This document shows, piece after piece, positions 6,266 to 14,392 of a stretch of DNA of 47,113 bases. Numbering within the stretch: the stretch's first letter is position 1; each line of letters begins with the position of its first letter. The translations under genes were made by a program, and so were the position numbers. The notes beneath the pieces were generated by a model. The model worked only from the letters and a program-made list of their open reading frames with translations, made no database searches and had not been told where the DNA came from. The stretch is from CAXQZU01 sp964228555 (lineage in GTDB: Bacteria; Planctomycetota; PLA2; JAEUHO01). The stretch covers positions 1 through 47,113 of the forward strand of contig CAXQZU010000063.1 in assembly GCA_964228555.1 (NCBI GenBank), given 5' to 3'.

Positions 6266-7783
6266 ATGGACTGGATCTCCCTGCTCGCGGGCGCGGTCGC
6301 AGGCGCTGCCGTCGCCTACGCGCTCCTGCGCGGTCGCGCTTCGGCGGCGACGGCCGCCCTGCAGGCGCAACTGGACACCACGCGGGACGCGCAGGCCCGT
6401 CTCGACGCAGAGGTCGCCGCGCTGCGTGCGCGGCACGAGAAGGCGCTGGCAGACCACGCTGCGGCCAGCGCCGGGCTGCGGGCGCAGCAGGAACGGGGCG
6501 CGGCCCTCGAGGCGAGCGTGGCCGACGAGCGACGCAAGGCGGAGGACGCCGTGGGCGCGCAGTCGCGGACGCTCGAGAAGCTGGGTGTCCTCGCGACCCA
6601 GGTCGAGGAGCGCGAGCGGGCCATGGCGGACCTGCGCGCCACGCTGGAGCAGGCGCGCACGCAGCTGGCCGACGCCTTCAAGGCCACCGGCGCCGACGTG
6701 CTCAAGCAGGCGGCCGAGTCCCTGCTCCAGCAGGCCAAGGCGCAGTTCGAGGGCCACAAGCAGCTCTCCCAGCAGGAGCTGGAAGCGCGCCAGAAGGCCA
6801 TCGAGGGGCTCGTGGGCCCGCTCAAGGAGCAGCTCGACAGGCAGCAGCAGCTCGTGAAGGAGCTGGGCGAGAAGCGCGAGGGCGACGCCAAGCAGCTGGC
6901 CGAGCAGCTCAAGCAGGTGGCCGACCTGCAGCAGAAGGCCTCCAGCGCAGCCCAGGCCCTCTCGAGCGCGATGCGCGACAACCGCCAGCGTGGACAGTGG
7001 GGCGAGATCACGCTGCGCAACGTGGTGGAGATGGCTGGGCTGGGTGAGCACGTGGACTTCGTCGAGCAGGCCAGCGTGCGGACGGAGGACGGTGACACGC
7101 TGCGACCGGACATGATCGTGAGCCTGCCCGGGGGGCGCGCCATCCCCATCGACGCCAAGGTGCCGATGAATGCCTACCTCGACTCCATCGATGCGGCGCA
7201 GCCGGAGGCCGAGCGCACGCGCCGTCGCGAGGCGCACGCCGTGGCCGTGCGCGCACACGTGCGCACGCTCTGCTCCCGTGCCTACGCGGACGCCGTGGAG
7301 GGCGAGATCGAGCTCACGGTGATGTTCGTGCCCGTGGAGAGCGCGCTGGTGGCGGCGCTGGAGGCCGACGGCACGCTGTTCAAGGAAGCGCTCGAGCAGG
7401 GCGTGGTCATCACCACGCCCTCCACGCTCCTGGCCTTGCTGCGCACCTGTGCCCTGCAGTGGCAGCAGGCCACGATCAATGCCAACGCCATCAAGATCGG
7501 CGAGCACGCCAAGGAGCTGTTCGTCCGCATCCAGACGCTGGCCGAGGACCTGCAGCGTGTCGGCAAGGGGCTCGACAGCGCCACCAAGGCCTACAACGAT
7601 GCCGTGGGCTCCTACAACCGGCGCCTCTTGCCCAAGGCGCGCGACACGGCCGAGCTGGCCGGCGCGCTGGAGGCGGCGCCCGCCGAGCTCGAGCCGCAGT
7701 CGCGCCTCGCGCGTACCGACATCGTGCTGCCCACGCTGCCTCCGGGCAGCGGCGCGCCCGCGGACGGCCCCGCTGCGCGCTAG
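6266..7783 (+). CDS. rmuC: DNA recombination protein RmuC
   Basis: A 505-residue protein of the RmuC family, which limits inversions at short inverted repeats and is thought to be a nuclease acting at the membrane or nucleoid. It starts with a hydrophobic anchor (about residues 5-22), then a long Ala/Glu/Arg/Gln coiled coil (about 30-230). The conserved PD-(D/E)xK-like nuclease core follows, with GQWGEITLRNVVEMAGL, DTLRPDMIVSLPGG and PIDAKVPMNAYLD, and the family's GVVITTPSTLLALLRT. All hallmark motifs are present and the length is normal. The ATG at 6266 places the anchor right at the N-terminus. It is downstream of the small basic protein by 81 bases. Confidence 0.93.
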   Translation: MDWISLLAGAVAGAAVAYALLRGRASAATAALQAQLDTTRDAQARLDAEVAALRARHEKALADHAAASAGLRAQQERGAALEASVADERRKAEDAVGAQSRTLEKLGVLATQVEERERAMADLRATLEQARTQLADAFKATGADVLKQAAESLLQQAKAQFEGHKQLSQQELEARQKAIEGLVGPLKEQLDRQQQLVKELGEKREGDAKQLAEQLKQVADLQQKASSAAQALSSAMRDNRQRGQWGEITLRNVVEMAGLGEHVDFVEQASVRTEDGDTLRPDMIVSLPGGRAIPIDAKVPMNAYLDSIDAAQPEAERTRRREAHAVAVRAHVRTLCSRAYADAVEGEIELTVMFVPVESALVAALEADGTLFKEALEQGVVITTPSTLLALLRTCALQWQQATINANAIKIGEHAKELFVRIQTLAEDLQRVGKGLDSATKAYNDAVGSYNRRLLPKARDTAELAGALEAAPAELEPQSRLARTDIVLPTLPPGSGAPADGPAAR

Positions 7784-7806
7784 TCCGGCCTCGCGCCGGC
7801 GCTCGC

Positions 7807-8151
7807 TCAGGCCCCGCGGAAGATGAAGTAGACGGCGCCCGCGATGCACAGCGCCGCCCACAGGTAGTCCCAGCGCGGCGCTTCCTTCATGTAGAAGATC
7901 GCGAAGGGCACGAACACCGTCAGCGTGATCGCCTCCTGGAGGATCTTCAGCTGGCCCAGGCTCATGGTGGCGTGGCCGATGCGGTTGGCCGGCACCTGCA
8001 GCAGGTACTCGAAGAGCGCGATGCCCCACGAGGCCAGGGCGGCCAGCCACCAGGGCCGGTCGCTCATGTTCTTGAGGTGGGCGTACCACGCGAAGGTCAT
8101 GAAGACGTTCGACGCGGTCAGCAGCAGCGTGGCTTTCAGGAAGGGCGGCAT
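7807..8151 (-). CDS. DMT-superfamily small membrane protein (DUF486 family)
   Basis: A 114-residue, four-helix membrane protein matching the DUF486 family. It shows the family features AWYAHLKNMSDRPWWLAALASWGIA, FEYLLQVPANRIGH, SLGQLKILQEAITL and FYMKEAPRWDYLWAA. Family members are related to small multidrug-resistance/DMT transporters, but their substrate is unknown. It is convergent with rmuC, with only 23 bases between the stops, and divergent from the ArnT-like glycosyltransferase. Confidence 0.9.
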   Translation of the reverse strand: MPPFLKATLLLTASNVFMTFAWYAHLKNMSDRPWWLAALASWGIALFEYLLQVPANRIGHATMSLGQLKILQEAITLTVFVPFAIFYMKEAPRWDYLWAALCIAGAVYFIFRGA

Positions 8152-8281
8152 GCGGGTCCGGGGCCCATGGCCGCACGGTCGCGGGCTGCGGCAGGCTTGC
8201 TGGGTGGATCGGCGGGCTGGTGGCGTGACTTGCGTGCGCGATGGTGTTCGCGCGCGCCGTCACGGGCGCTAGGCTCTGGGC

Positions 8282-9979
8282 ATGGCGCGCGAGCCCAGCG
8301 ACCGTTGGCTCCTGTGGGTGGTGGCGCTGGCCTTGCTGGCCGGGGCCTGCTCGCCGCGCGACCTGTGGGCGCCTGACGAGCCGCGCTACGGGCAGGTGGC
8401 GCGCGAGATGCTGCGCGACGGCAACTGGCTCGTCCCCACGCGCAACGGCGAGCTCTATGCCGAGAAGCCGCCCATCTTCTACTGGGCCGTGGCGTTGCTC
8501 TCCATGCCGCTGGGCGACGTGACCGCGGTCACCGCGCGGCTGGTGGGGGCGTTGTGCGCCATCGGCTGCCTGTTCGCCATCCAGCGGCTGGCACGGCGCT
8601 GGTTCGGCGCTCCCGGCCCGCCGGGCACCGCCGTGGTGCTGTTCGCGGGCACGCTGCTGGTCGCGTGGAACGGCCCGCGCGCCGGGCTGGACCTGCCGCT
8701 CACCTGCGCCTTGCTGTGGGCGGTGGAGCGCGGCGGCACCTGGCTGAGGCAGGGCGGCGCATGGCCTGCCATCGGCATGGGCACCTGCTGGGCGCTGGCC
8801 ATCCTCGTCAAGGGCCCGCTGGGCTTCCTGCTGCCGCCAGCCCTGGTGGCGGCCGAGGGCGTGGCCTTGCGCCACCGGCCGCGTGGAGGCGACCCGGGCT
8901 GGTGGCTGGTGCCGCTGGTGATGGTGGGCCTGTGCCTGGCGTGGCTGCTGCCGGCGCTGGCCTACGGCACCGAGGCCTACCGCGAACGGCTGCTGGGCCA
9001 GATCGAGGGCCGCATCACGGGCGAGGAACGCGGCCACGTGCGGCCGCTCTACTACTACCTCGTGAACTGGCCGGTGTGGACGCTGCCGTGCGCGGGCCTG
9101 CTGGCGCTGGGCGCGTGGGCCTCGATCCGCCCGGGCACGGTGCGCGGCGAGGCGCGGGCGGGCTTGCGTGCGGCGCTGGTGGCCGGGCCCGTGCTCTTCG
9201 TCGGCCTGTCGCTCACCGCCACGAAGCGCGAGCTCTACCTCGTCCCCGGCCTGCCCTTCACGGCGCTGGCGGCGGCGTGGGTGCTCGAGCGTGGGTTGTG
9301 GCCTCGCCTGGCGCGCGGGGCCACGTGGGTGTTCATGGGCTCGCTGGCGGTGTTCGCCCTCGTGCTGCCGCTGCTGCCATGGCTGGCCAGCCTGCTGCTG
9401 GTGGGGCGTGCCGGTGGCGAGCGGGCCCCGCTGGGGGTCGTGCCGTGGGCCGCGCTCGCGCTGGCCGCGCTGGCCGCCGGCGTGGGGGCCGTGCGGGCAT
9501 GGCGGGCCCGGGCCGAGCCCGTGCGCGCGGTGCGCGGCGCGGCGCCCCTGCTCTTCGCGGCGCTGGCCGTGCTGCACCTGGGCTACCTGCCGGCCGCCGA
9601 TCCCTACAAGAGCATGCGGCCCGTGGCGCAGGCCGCCGAGCAGGCCGCGGGCCCGCAGGGCACGGTCTGGTTCGGCGGGCTGCACGAGGGCACGAACCTG
9701 CTCTGGGCGCTGGACCGCCCGCGCACGCCGCGCGTGGCCGACGCCGCGGCGCTGGCGGCGGCGCTGGGCCCGGGCCAGCCCCGCGGCTCCGCCGTGCTGG
9801 ACGCGCGCTTCTGGGAGCAGGTGCGGCGCGAGGCCTCGGGCGACCCGGAGCTGGGCCGCCGCCTGTCGGCCGTGCGCGAGGCATGGCGTGACCAGGCCGA
9901 CATCCGCGAGCTGGTCGTGGTGACCAACGCCCCGGAGCCGGGCGTGCCGGCACCGACCCGGCTGCCGGCGCCGCGCTAG
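8282..9979 (+). CDS. ArnT/PMT-like membrane glycosyltransferase
   Basis: A 565-residue GT-C glycosyltransferase that transfers a sugar from a polyprenyl-phosphate donor on the outer side of the inner membrane. After a first membrane helix comes the catalytic loop LWAPDEPRYGQVAREMLRDG (about residues 30-49), in which the acidic DE pair is the family signature, then AEKPPIFYW. About ten hydrophobic segments follow. The C-terminal third ends in a soluble domain that contains LHEGTNLLWALDR. The acceptor (lipid A, protein or other glycan) cannot be told. The nearby dolichol-phosphate-type glycosyltransferase at 10904 is a likely maker of its donor. The ATG at 8282 leads directly into the first helix. 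Confidence 0.85.
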   Translation: MAREPSDRWLLWVVALALLAGACSPRDLWAPDEPRYGQVAREMLRDGNWLVPTRNGELYAEKPPIFYWAVALLSMPLGDVTAVTARLVGALCAIGCLFAIQRLARRWFGAPGPPGTAVVLFAGTLLVAWNGPRAGLDLPLTCALLWAVERGGTWLRQGGAWPAIGMGTCWALAILVKGPLGFLLPPALVAAEGVALRHRPRGGDPGWWLVPLVMVGLCLAWLLPALAYGTEAYRERLLGQIEGRITGEERGHVRPLYYYLVNWPVWTLPCAGLLALGAWASIRPGTVRGEARAGLRAALVAGPVLFVGLSLTATKRELYLVPGLPFTALAAAWVLERGLWPRLARGATWVFMGSLAVFALVLPLLPWLASLLLVGRAGGERAPLGVVPWAALALAALAAGVGAVRAWRARAEPVRAVRGAAPLLFAALAVLHLGYLPAADPYKSMRPVAQAAEQAAGPQGTVWFGGLHEGTNLLWALDRPRTPRVADAAALAAALGPGQPRGSAVLDARFWEQVRREASGDPELGRRLSAVREAWRDQADIRELVVVTNAPEPGVPAPTRLPAPR

Positions 9980-10084
9980 CCGGCTCAAGTCCTGCAGCGG
10001 GCGCACGATCCCTCCAAGAGGGCCGGGGCCGTGCCGTCCCGGCCGGCGTGCCGGCGCCGCACGCACCTCGCCGGAACCCCCTCC

Positions 10085-10894
10085 ATGCACAGGCGCGACT
10101 TCCTGGCCGCCACGGGCGCCCTCTTCCTGTGCGGCTGCGCGCGCGGGCCGTCAAGCTGGTCGGAGGTGCCGTGGGGGGCGGGCCGTCCTGCGGGCGTGCC
10201 GCCCACGACGCCCCCGGCCGCGCCCCTGCCCGGCCCCAGCGTGGTGCGGGCTCCCGCCGGCTCGCCGGTGGTGCCCGGCCACGTCGAGCCCAACGCCTGC
10301 GACGTGCCCACGGTGAAGCCGCCGCGGCCGGCGGCCTGCGCGCTGCCCCCGCCCATGCCCAAGGCCTGGCGCGAGCCGGCCCGGCGCGCTGCGGCGTGGA
10401 CCTTGGTGACGCGCGAGGAATGGGGTGCGGGCTGCCTGCGTGCCAACCACGACCCCATGGGCACCATCACGCGCATCACCGTGCACCACACCGACGAGCA
10501 CGCAGGGATGCGCGGCCGCCCTGACCGCGAGGTGGTGCGCTCCATCCAGCGCTACCACCAGGACCACCAGGGCTGGGCCGACATCGGCTACCACTACCTC
10601 GTGGGCACGGACGGCCGCATCTACGAGGGCCGGCCGGCCAGCGTGCAGGGCGCGCATGCGGGCGGCGCCAACAACAAGGGCAACCTGGGCATCAGCGTGA
10701 TCGGCAACTTCAGCACCGCGTTGCCCGCGCGCCGGCAGCTGGAGGCGCTGGCAGCGTTCCTCGACGACCGGCGCCGCGTGCTGCGCATCCCGTCCAGCGC
10801 CCTGCACGGACACCGTGACCTGTGCCCGACGGAGTGCCCCGGCGGGGCGCTCTACCGCTGGCTTCAGGATGTCCCGCGGCGCGGCCGTGCGTAG
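10085..10894 (+). CDS. N-acetylmuramoyl-L-alanine amidase, PGRP/Amidase_2 family, exported lipoprotein
   Basis: A 269-residue peptidoglycan amidase. The N-terminus MHRRDFLAATGALFLCGC combines a Tat-like twin arginine with a lipobox (LCGC), so it is probably a lipoprotein exported folded. A Pro-rich linker (about 20-95) precedes the PGRP domain. The domain shows TREEWGA, the zinc ligand in ITVHHTD, QDHQGWADIGYHYLV with the catalytic Tyr region, NLGISVIGNF, and the second His and Cys ligands in HGHRDLCPTECPG. All expected zinc and catalytic residues are present, so it should cleave the MurNAc-L-Ala bond in peptidoglycan. The ATG at 10085 begins the twin-arginine signal directly. Confidence 0.9.
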   Translation: MHRRDFLAATGALFLCGCARGPSSWSEVPWGAGRPAGVPPTTPPAAPLPGPSVVRAPAGSPVVPGHVEPNACDVPTVKPPRPAACALPPPMPKAWREPARRAAAWTLVTREEWGAGCLRANHDPMGTITRITVHHTDEHAGMRGRPDREVVRSIQRYHQDHQGWADIGYHYLVGTDGRIYEGRPASVQGAHAGGANNKGNLGISVIGNFSTALPARRQLEALAAFLDDRRRVLRIPSSALHGHRDLCPTECPGGALYRWLQDVPRRGRA

Positions 10895-10903
10895 GAGCTG
10901 CCC

Positions 10904-11650
10904 GTGAGCGCGCCCACGGTGGACTTCTCGCTGGTCATCCCGGTCCACGACGAGGAAGGCAACCTCCAGCCGCTGTGGGACGAGGTGGAGGCGCTGCTGG
11001 CCACGCGACGCGAGCGCGCCGAGGTGATCTTCGTCAACGACGGGTCGCGCGACGGCAGCAGCGCCGTGCTCGACCGGCTGCGCGCGCGCGACGCGCGCAT
11101 CCGCGTGCTGGACCATGACCGCAACCACGGCTTGACGGCGGCGCTGGACTGCGGCTTCCGCCACGCGCGCGGCGCCGTGATCGGCATGTGCGACGCCGAC
11201 CTGCAGAACCCGCCCGGCGAGCTGGCGCGCCTGCTCGATGCCCTGCCGGGCCACGACATGGTGATCGGGTGGCGCAAGCACCGTGACGACCCGTGGCTCA
11301 AGCGCATCAGCAGCCGCATCGGCAACGGGTGGCGCAACTGGCGCACCGGCGAGCAGGTGCACGACACCGGCTGCGGCCTCAAGGTGTTCCGGCGCGAGGT
11401 GATCGAGCGCATCAAGCTCTACAACGGCCTGCACCGCTTCCTGGCCACGCTGGCCCGCTACGAGGGCTTCCGTGTCACGGAGGTGGTCGTGGCGCACCGG
11501 CCGCGGGCCAGCGGCACGAGCCACTACGGCGTGTGGAACCGCATGTTCCGCGGCATGCGCGACACGCGCGGCGTGCGCTGGCTGCGCGACCGCCAGCTGT
11601 CGTGGAAGGCCACGGAGCGGCCGCCGCCGGCGCCGCCCGGGCAGCCGTGA
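10904..11650 (+). CDS. Glycosyltransferase family 2, dolichyl/undecaprenyl-phosphate sugar synthase type
   Basis: A 248-residue soluble GT-A enzyme. It has the N-terminal VIPVHDEEGN nucleotide-binding motif, VIFVNDGSRDGS, the DxD-type metal site in MCDADLQNPP and a DTGCGLKVFRRE acceptor region. It lacks the C-terminal membrane helices of DpgS- or GtrB-type proteins. The likely reaction is transfer of a sugar from a nucleotide donor to a polyprenyl phosphate. It starts at GTG (10904), with GGAG 5-6 bases upstream, and its TGA overlaps the next gene's ATG by 1 base. The LAB_N protein behind it is a common partner for such enzymes. Confidence 0.88.
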   Translation: MSAPTVDFSLVIPVHDEEGNLQPLWDEVEALLATRRERAEVIFVNDGSRDGSSAVLDRLRARDARIRVLDHDRNHGLTAALDCGFRHARGAVIGMCDADLQNPPGELARLLDALPGHDMVIGWRKHRDDPWLKRISSRIGNGWRNWRTGEQVHDTGCGLKVFRREVIERIKLYNGLHRFLATLARYEGFRVTEVVVAHRPRASGTSHYGVWNRMFRGMRDTRGVRWLRDRQLSWKATERPPPAPPGQP

Positions 11651-12309
11651 TGCCGGGGCTCGCACCGGTCCTCGCCTTCCAGGCGTGGGACGCGGTGGGC
11701 TGGGCTGGGCAGGCCGTGTTCACCTGGCGCATGCTCGAGCAGTGGCTGCACAGCGAGCGAGCGCGCCGCTCCGTGCTCACGCCGGGCTTCTGGGCATGGT
11801 CGCTGCTGGGCACGGCGCTGCTGCTCGTCTACCAGCTGCACCGCATGGACGGCGTCTTCCTCGCCGGCGTGCTGGTCAACGGCGCGCTCTACGCGCGCAA
11901 CCTGTGGCTGGCCACGTACCCGCGTCCGGCCGGGGCGCCGGCCCGCGCGCCGTGGCTGGCCTTCGCCTTCGCGGCAGCGGCCCTGGCGGGCCTCTCGCTG
12001 GTGGCGTGGAGCGGCGAGCGCTTGCTGGACTGGGACCAGCCCGTGGCCTGGCTGGTGGTGGGCTCGCTGGGCCAGCTCGCCTGGTCCAGCCGCTTCGTGC
12101 TGCAGTGGTGGACCAGCGAGCGGCAGGGCGTGAGCGTGCTGCCGCCCTCGTTCTTCGTGCTCAGCATCGTGGGCAGCGTGGGCCTGTGCGCCTATGCCAT
12201 CCACCGCGACGACTACGTGATGATCGCGGCCTACGCCCTCAACCCCATCCCCTACGGACGCAACCTCGTGCTCATCGCGCGGGCCCGCCGTGGGGGCACG
12301 CCGGGCTAG
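11650..12309 (+). CDS. Membrane protein with two tandem LAB_N domains
   Basis: A 219-residue membrane protein built from two copies of the lipid-A-disaccharide-synthase N-terminal (LAB_N) fold. Copy one (about residues 18-93) contains GQAVFTWRMLEQWLHSE, FWAWSLLGTALLLVYQLHR and GALYARNLWL. Copy two (about 135-212) contains SSRFVLQWWTSERQG, FFVLSIVGSVGLCAYAIHR and IPYGRNLVLI. LAB_N is a small three-helix unit found at the start of some LpxB proteins or alone, often beside GT2 and ArnT-like enzymes. Its role may be movement or presentation of lipid-linked sugars, which is inference. Its ATG overlaps the GT2 stop. Confidence 0.87.
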   Translation: MPGLAPVLAFQAWDAVGWAGQAVFTWRMLEQWLHSERARRSVLTPGFWAWSLLGTALLLVYQLHRMDGVFLAGVLVNGALYARNLWLATYPRPAGAPARAPWLAFAFAAAALAGLSLVAWSGERLLDWDQPVAWLVVGSLGQLAWSSRFVLQWWTSERQGVSVLPPSFFVLSIVGSVGLCAYAIHRDDYVMIAAYALNPIPYGRNLVLIARARRGGTPG

Positions 12310-12341
12310 GGCAGCCGCGTCCCGGGGCTAGGATCACGCGC

Positions 12342-13331
12342 ATGCACGTGCTCGTCACCGGCGGCGCAGGCTTCATCGGCAGCCACCTGGCCGACCGCCT
12401 GCTGCGCGACGGCCACCAGGTCACCGTGGTGGACTGCTTCGACCCCTACTACGCGCGCGAGGCCAAGGAGCGCAACCTTGCCGGCATCCGCCGCCATGCG
12501 CGGGCGCGCGTGCTGGAGCTGGACCTCGCCCGCGATCCCCTGGAGCCGGCGCTGGAGGGCGTGGAGGCGGTGGCGCACCTGGCCGCGCGCGCGGGCGTGC
12601 GCGCCTCGTGGGGCGAGCACTTCGCCGCCTACCTAGGCCACAACGTGCTGGCCACGCAGCGCCTGCTGGAGGCCGTGCGCGGGCGGCGCCTGTCGGCCTT
12701 CGCCTACGCCTCCTCGGCCAGCGTGTACGGCGACGAGGCCACCGAGCCCGTGACGGAGGAGGCGCCCACGCGCCCCTTCTCGCCCTACGGCATCACCAAG
12801 CTGGCGGGCGAGCACCTCGTGCGCCTCTACCAGCGCCACCACGGCGTGCCTGCCTGCGCCCTGCGCTACTTCAGCGTCTACGGGCCGCGCGAGCGACCCG
12901 ACAAGGGCATCCAGATCTTCCTGCAGGCCGCCCGCGAGGGCCGTCCCGTGGAGGTGCACGGCGACGGGAGCCAGCAGCGGGACTTCACCTACGTGGACGA
13001 CATCGTCGAGGCCACCGTGCGGGCGTTGCAGCGCTCGCCCGTGGGCGAGGCCATCAACCTGGGCCGCGGCCACACGGTGGCACTCAACGCCCTCCTCGAC
13101 ACCGTGGAGCGTGTCACGGGCCGGCGCCTGGAGCGCCGCCACGGCCCCGTGATCGCCGGCGACGTGCGCATCACGGCCGCCCGCATCGAGAAGGCGCAGC
13201 GCGTGCTGGGCTGGTCGCCCACCGTGCTGGTGGAGGAGGGCGTGCGCCGCCAGTGGGAGTCGGTGCGGCAGGCGGCCGCGGAGGCGGGCAAGGATGCGGG
13301 TCGCGGCACCCGGGCAGGAGGCACGTCGTGA
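12342..13331 (+). CDS. NAD-dependent nucleotide-sugar epimerase (UDP-glucuronate 4-epimerase-like)
   Basis: A 329-residue extended SDR. It has the Rossmann motif TGGAGFIGSHLADRL at residues 6-20, FDPYYAREAKERNL (typical of UDP-glucuronate/GlcNAc 4-epimerases), LAARAGVRASW, YASSASVYGD, the catalytic Tyr and Lys in PYGITKLAGE, and YFSVYGPRERPD. It probably interconverts a UDP-hexuronic acid or related sugar for envelope glycans. The exact substrate is uncertain. It is downstream of the LAB_N gene by 32 bases and overlaps the next gene by 4 bases. Confidence 0.9.
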   Translation: MHVLVTGGAGFIGSHLADRLLRDGHQVTVVDCFDPYYAREAKERNLAGIRRHARARVLELDLARDPLEPALEGVEAVAHLAARAGVRASWGEHFAAYLGHNVLATQRLLEAVRGRRLSAFAYASSASVYGDEATEPVTEEAPTRPFSPYGITKLAGEHLVRLYQRHHGVPACALRYFSVYGPRERPDKGIQIFLQAAREGRPVEVHGDGSQQRDFTYVDDIVEATVRALQRSPVGEAINLGRGHTVALNALLDTVERVTGRRLERRHGPVIAGDVRITAARIEKAQRVLGWSPTVLVEEGVRRQWESVRQAAAEAGKDAGRGTRAGGTS

Positions 13332-13708
13332 TCCGGCGCGGCGCACGGCGGGAGGCAAGCACGCTGGCAAGCCTCCAGGCGGCCGTGATCGCCTTCCGCG
13401 ACGCCCGCGACTGGGCCCAGTTCCACAACGCCAAGGATGCGTGCCTGAGCCTCGCGCTGGAGGCGGCCGAGCTGCTGGAGCTCACGCAGTGGAAGCAGGG
13501 CGATGACCTGGTGAGGCACCTGCGCCGGCACCGGGAGGACGTGGCCGACGAGCTCAGCGACATCCTCTACTGGGTGCTCCTGCTGGCCCACGACCAGGGC
13601 ATCGACCTGGCCGCGGCCTTCCGGCGCAAGCTGCGCAAGAACGCGCGCAAGTACCCCGTGCGCAAGGCCCGCGGTTCCAGCGCGAAGTACGCGCGCCGCC
13701 GCCGCTAG
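13328..13708 (+). CDS. MazG-like nucleotide pyrophosphohydrolase (dCTPase/RS21-C6 type)
   Basis: A 126-residue all-alpha NTP pyrophosphatase. The metal-binding motif is complete: LALEAAELLELTQW supplies the first E-x-x-E pair and DELSDILYWVLLLAHDQGID supplies the E-x-x-D pair. FRDARDWAQFHNAKD is the characteristic N-terminal helix, and a basic tail (KYPVRKARG) ends the protein. It hydrolyses nucleoside triphosphates to monophosphates, removing damaged or non-canonical nucleotides. The GTG start overlaps the epimerase stop (GTGA), so translation is coupled. Confidence 0.9.
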   Translation: MIRRGARREASTLASLQAAVIAFRDARDWAQFHNAKDACLSLALEAAELLELTQWKQGDDLVRHLRRHREDVADELSDILYWVLLLAHDQGIDLAAAFRRKLRKNARKYPVRKARGSSAKYARRRR

Positions 13709-13715
13709 CGTCCAG

Positions 13716-14267
13716 TCAGTCCACCATGTCCAGGTCGCGGATGCGATCGAGGCGGAAGGCGCGCTGTTCCTGCCGCAGCTCGCAGAAGCCCACGACGCAC
13801 TCGCGCGGCGTGTCATCGCCCGTGTCGGCCGTGCGGGTGATCGCGGAGGGCCGCACGGTGCGCAGCGTGGACTCGCCCGCCCGGTCCGTGTAGCGGAAGC
13901 GCACGGAGGCCTGCCGGGCGATGGCGGCGCGCAGCAACGCGCGCGCCTCCTGCCGGGCACCCTCCTCGGCGGGGTCGAGGCCCGGGGACGAGGTGCCCGC
14001 CGCCCACGGCACGCGCGCCGGCGGGGTGGGCAGCGTGGGCTCGTGCGTGTCCACCCACGCCTCCATGGTGGACGCGGGGGCCTGGGGGGGCGGCGACAGC
14101 GCGGATTCGTGCGGCGGCGGGGCCGGCCGGCGGGCGCGGTGCGCACGGCGCGCGAGGTCGTGGGCTTGCTCGCGCGCGCGCGCCTCGCGCCGGCCCTGGT
14201 TCCACCACAGGATGCAGAACACCACCACGCCCCAGGCGAGCCAGCCCAGCCAGGCCTCGGTGCTCAT
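13716..14267 (-). CDS. Membrane-anchored WYL-domain protein without helix-turn-helix
   Basis: A 183-residue protein. Residues 5-22 (WLGWLAWGVVVFCILWWN) are a single membrane anchor. Residues 25-110 are a charged then Pro-rich linker. Residues 112-183 form a WYL-type domain: LLRAAIARQASVRFRYTDRA, TLRTVRPSAI, CVVGFCELRQEQRAFRLDRI. The W-Y-L tripeptide is replaced by C-V-V, but the F-R-L-D-R-I end is intact. WYL domains usually sit behind a DNA-binding domain and sense ligands or nucleic acid ends; here that domain is absent. GAGG lies 8 bases before the ATG. It is divergent from the dual nuclease gene and may share a control region with it. Confidence 0.78.
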   Translation of the reverse strand: MSTEAWLGWLAWGVVVFCILWWNQGRREARAREQAHDLARRAHRARRPAPPPHESALSPPPQAPASTMEAWVDTHEPTLPTPPARVPWAAGTSSPGLDPAEEGARQEARALLRAAIARQASVRFRYTDRAGESTLRTVRPSAITRTADTGDDTPRECVVGFCELRQEQRAFRLDRIRDLDMVD

Positions 14268-14392
14268 CGTGCGATCCTCGTCGGTACGGCCACGTGGGGG
14301 CCATGCCCATGTCCGCCGTGCCGCGAGAATGCTAGCGCGGGTGCGGGAATGCCGCCGTGCAGGCGGGGTCGCTGCCCCCCGGAGACGGACCC

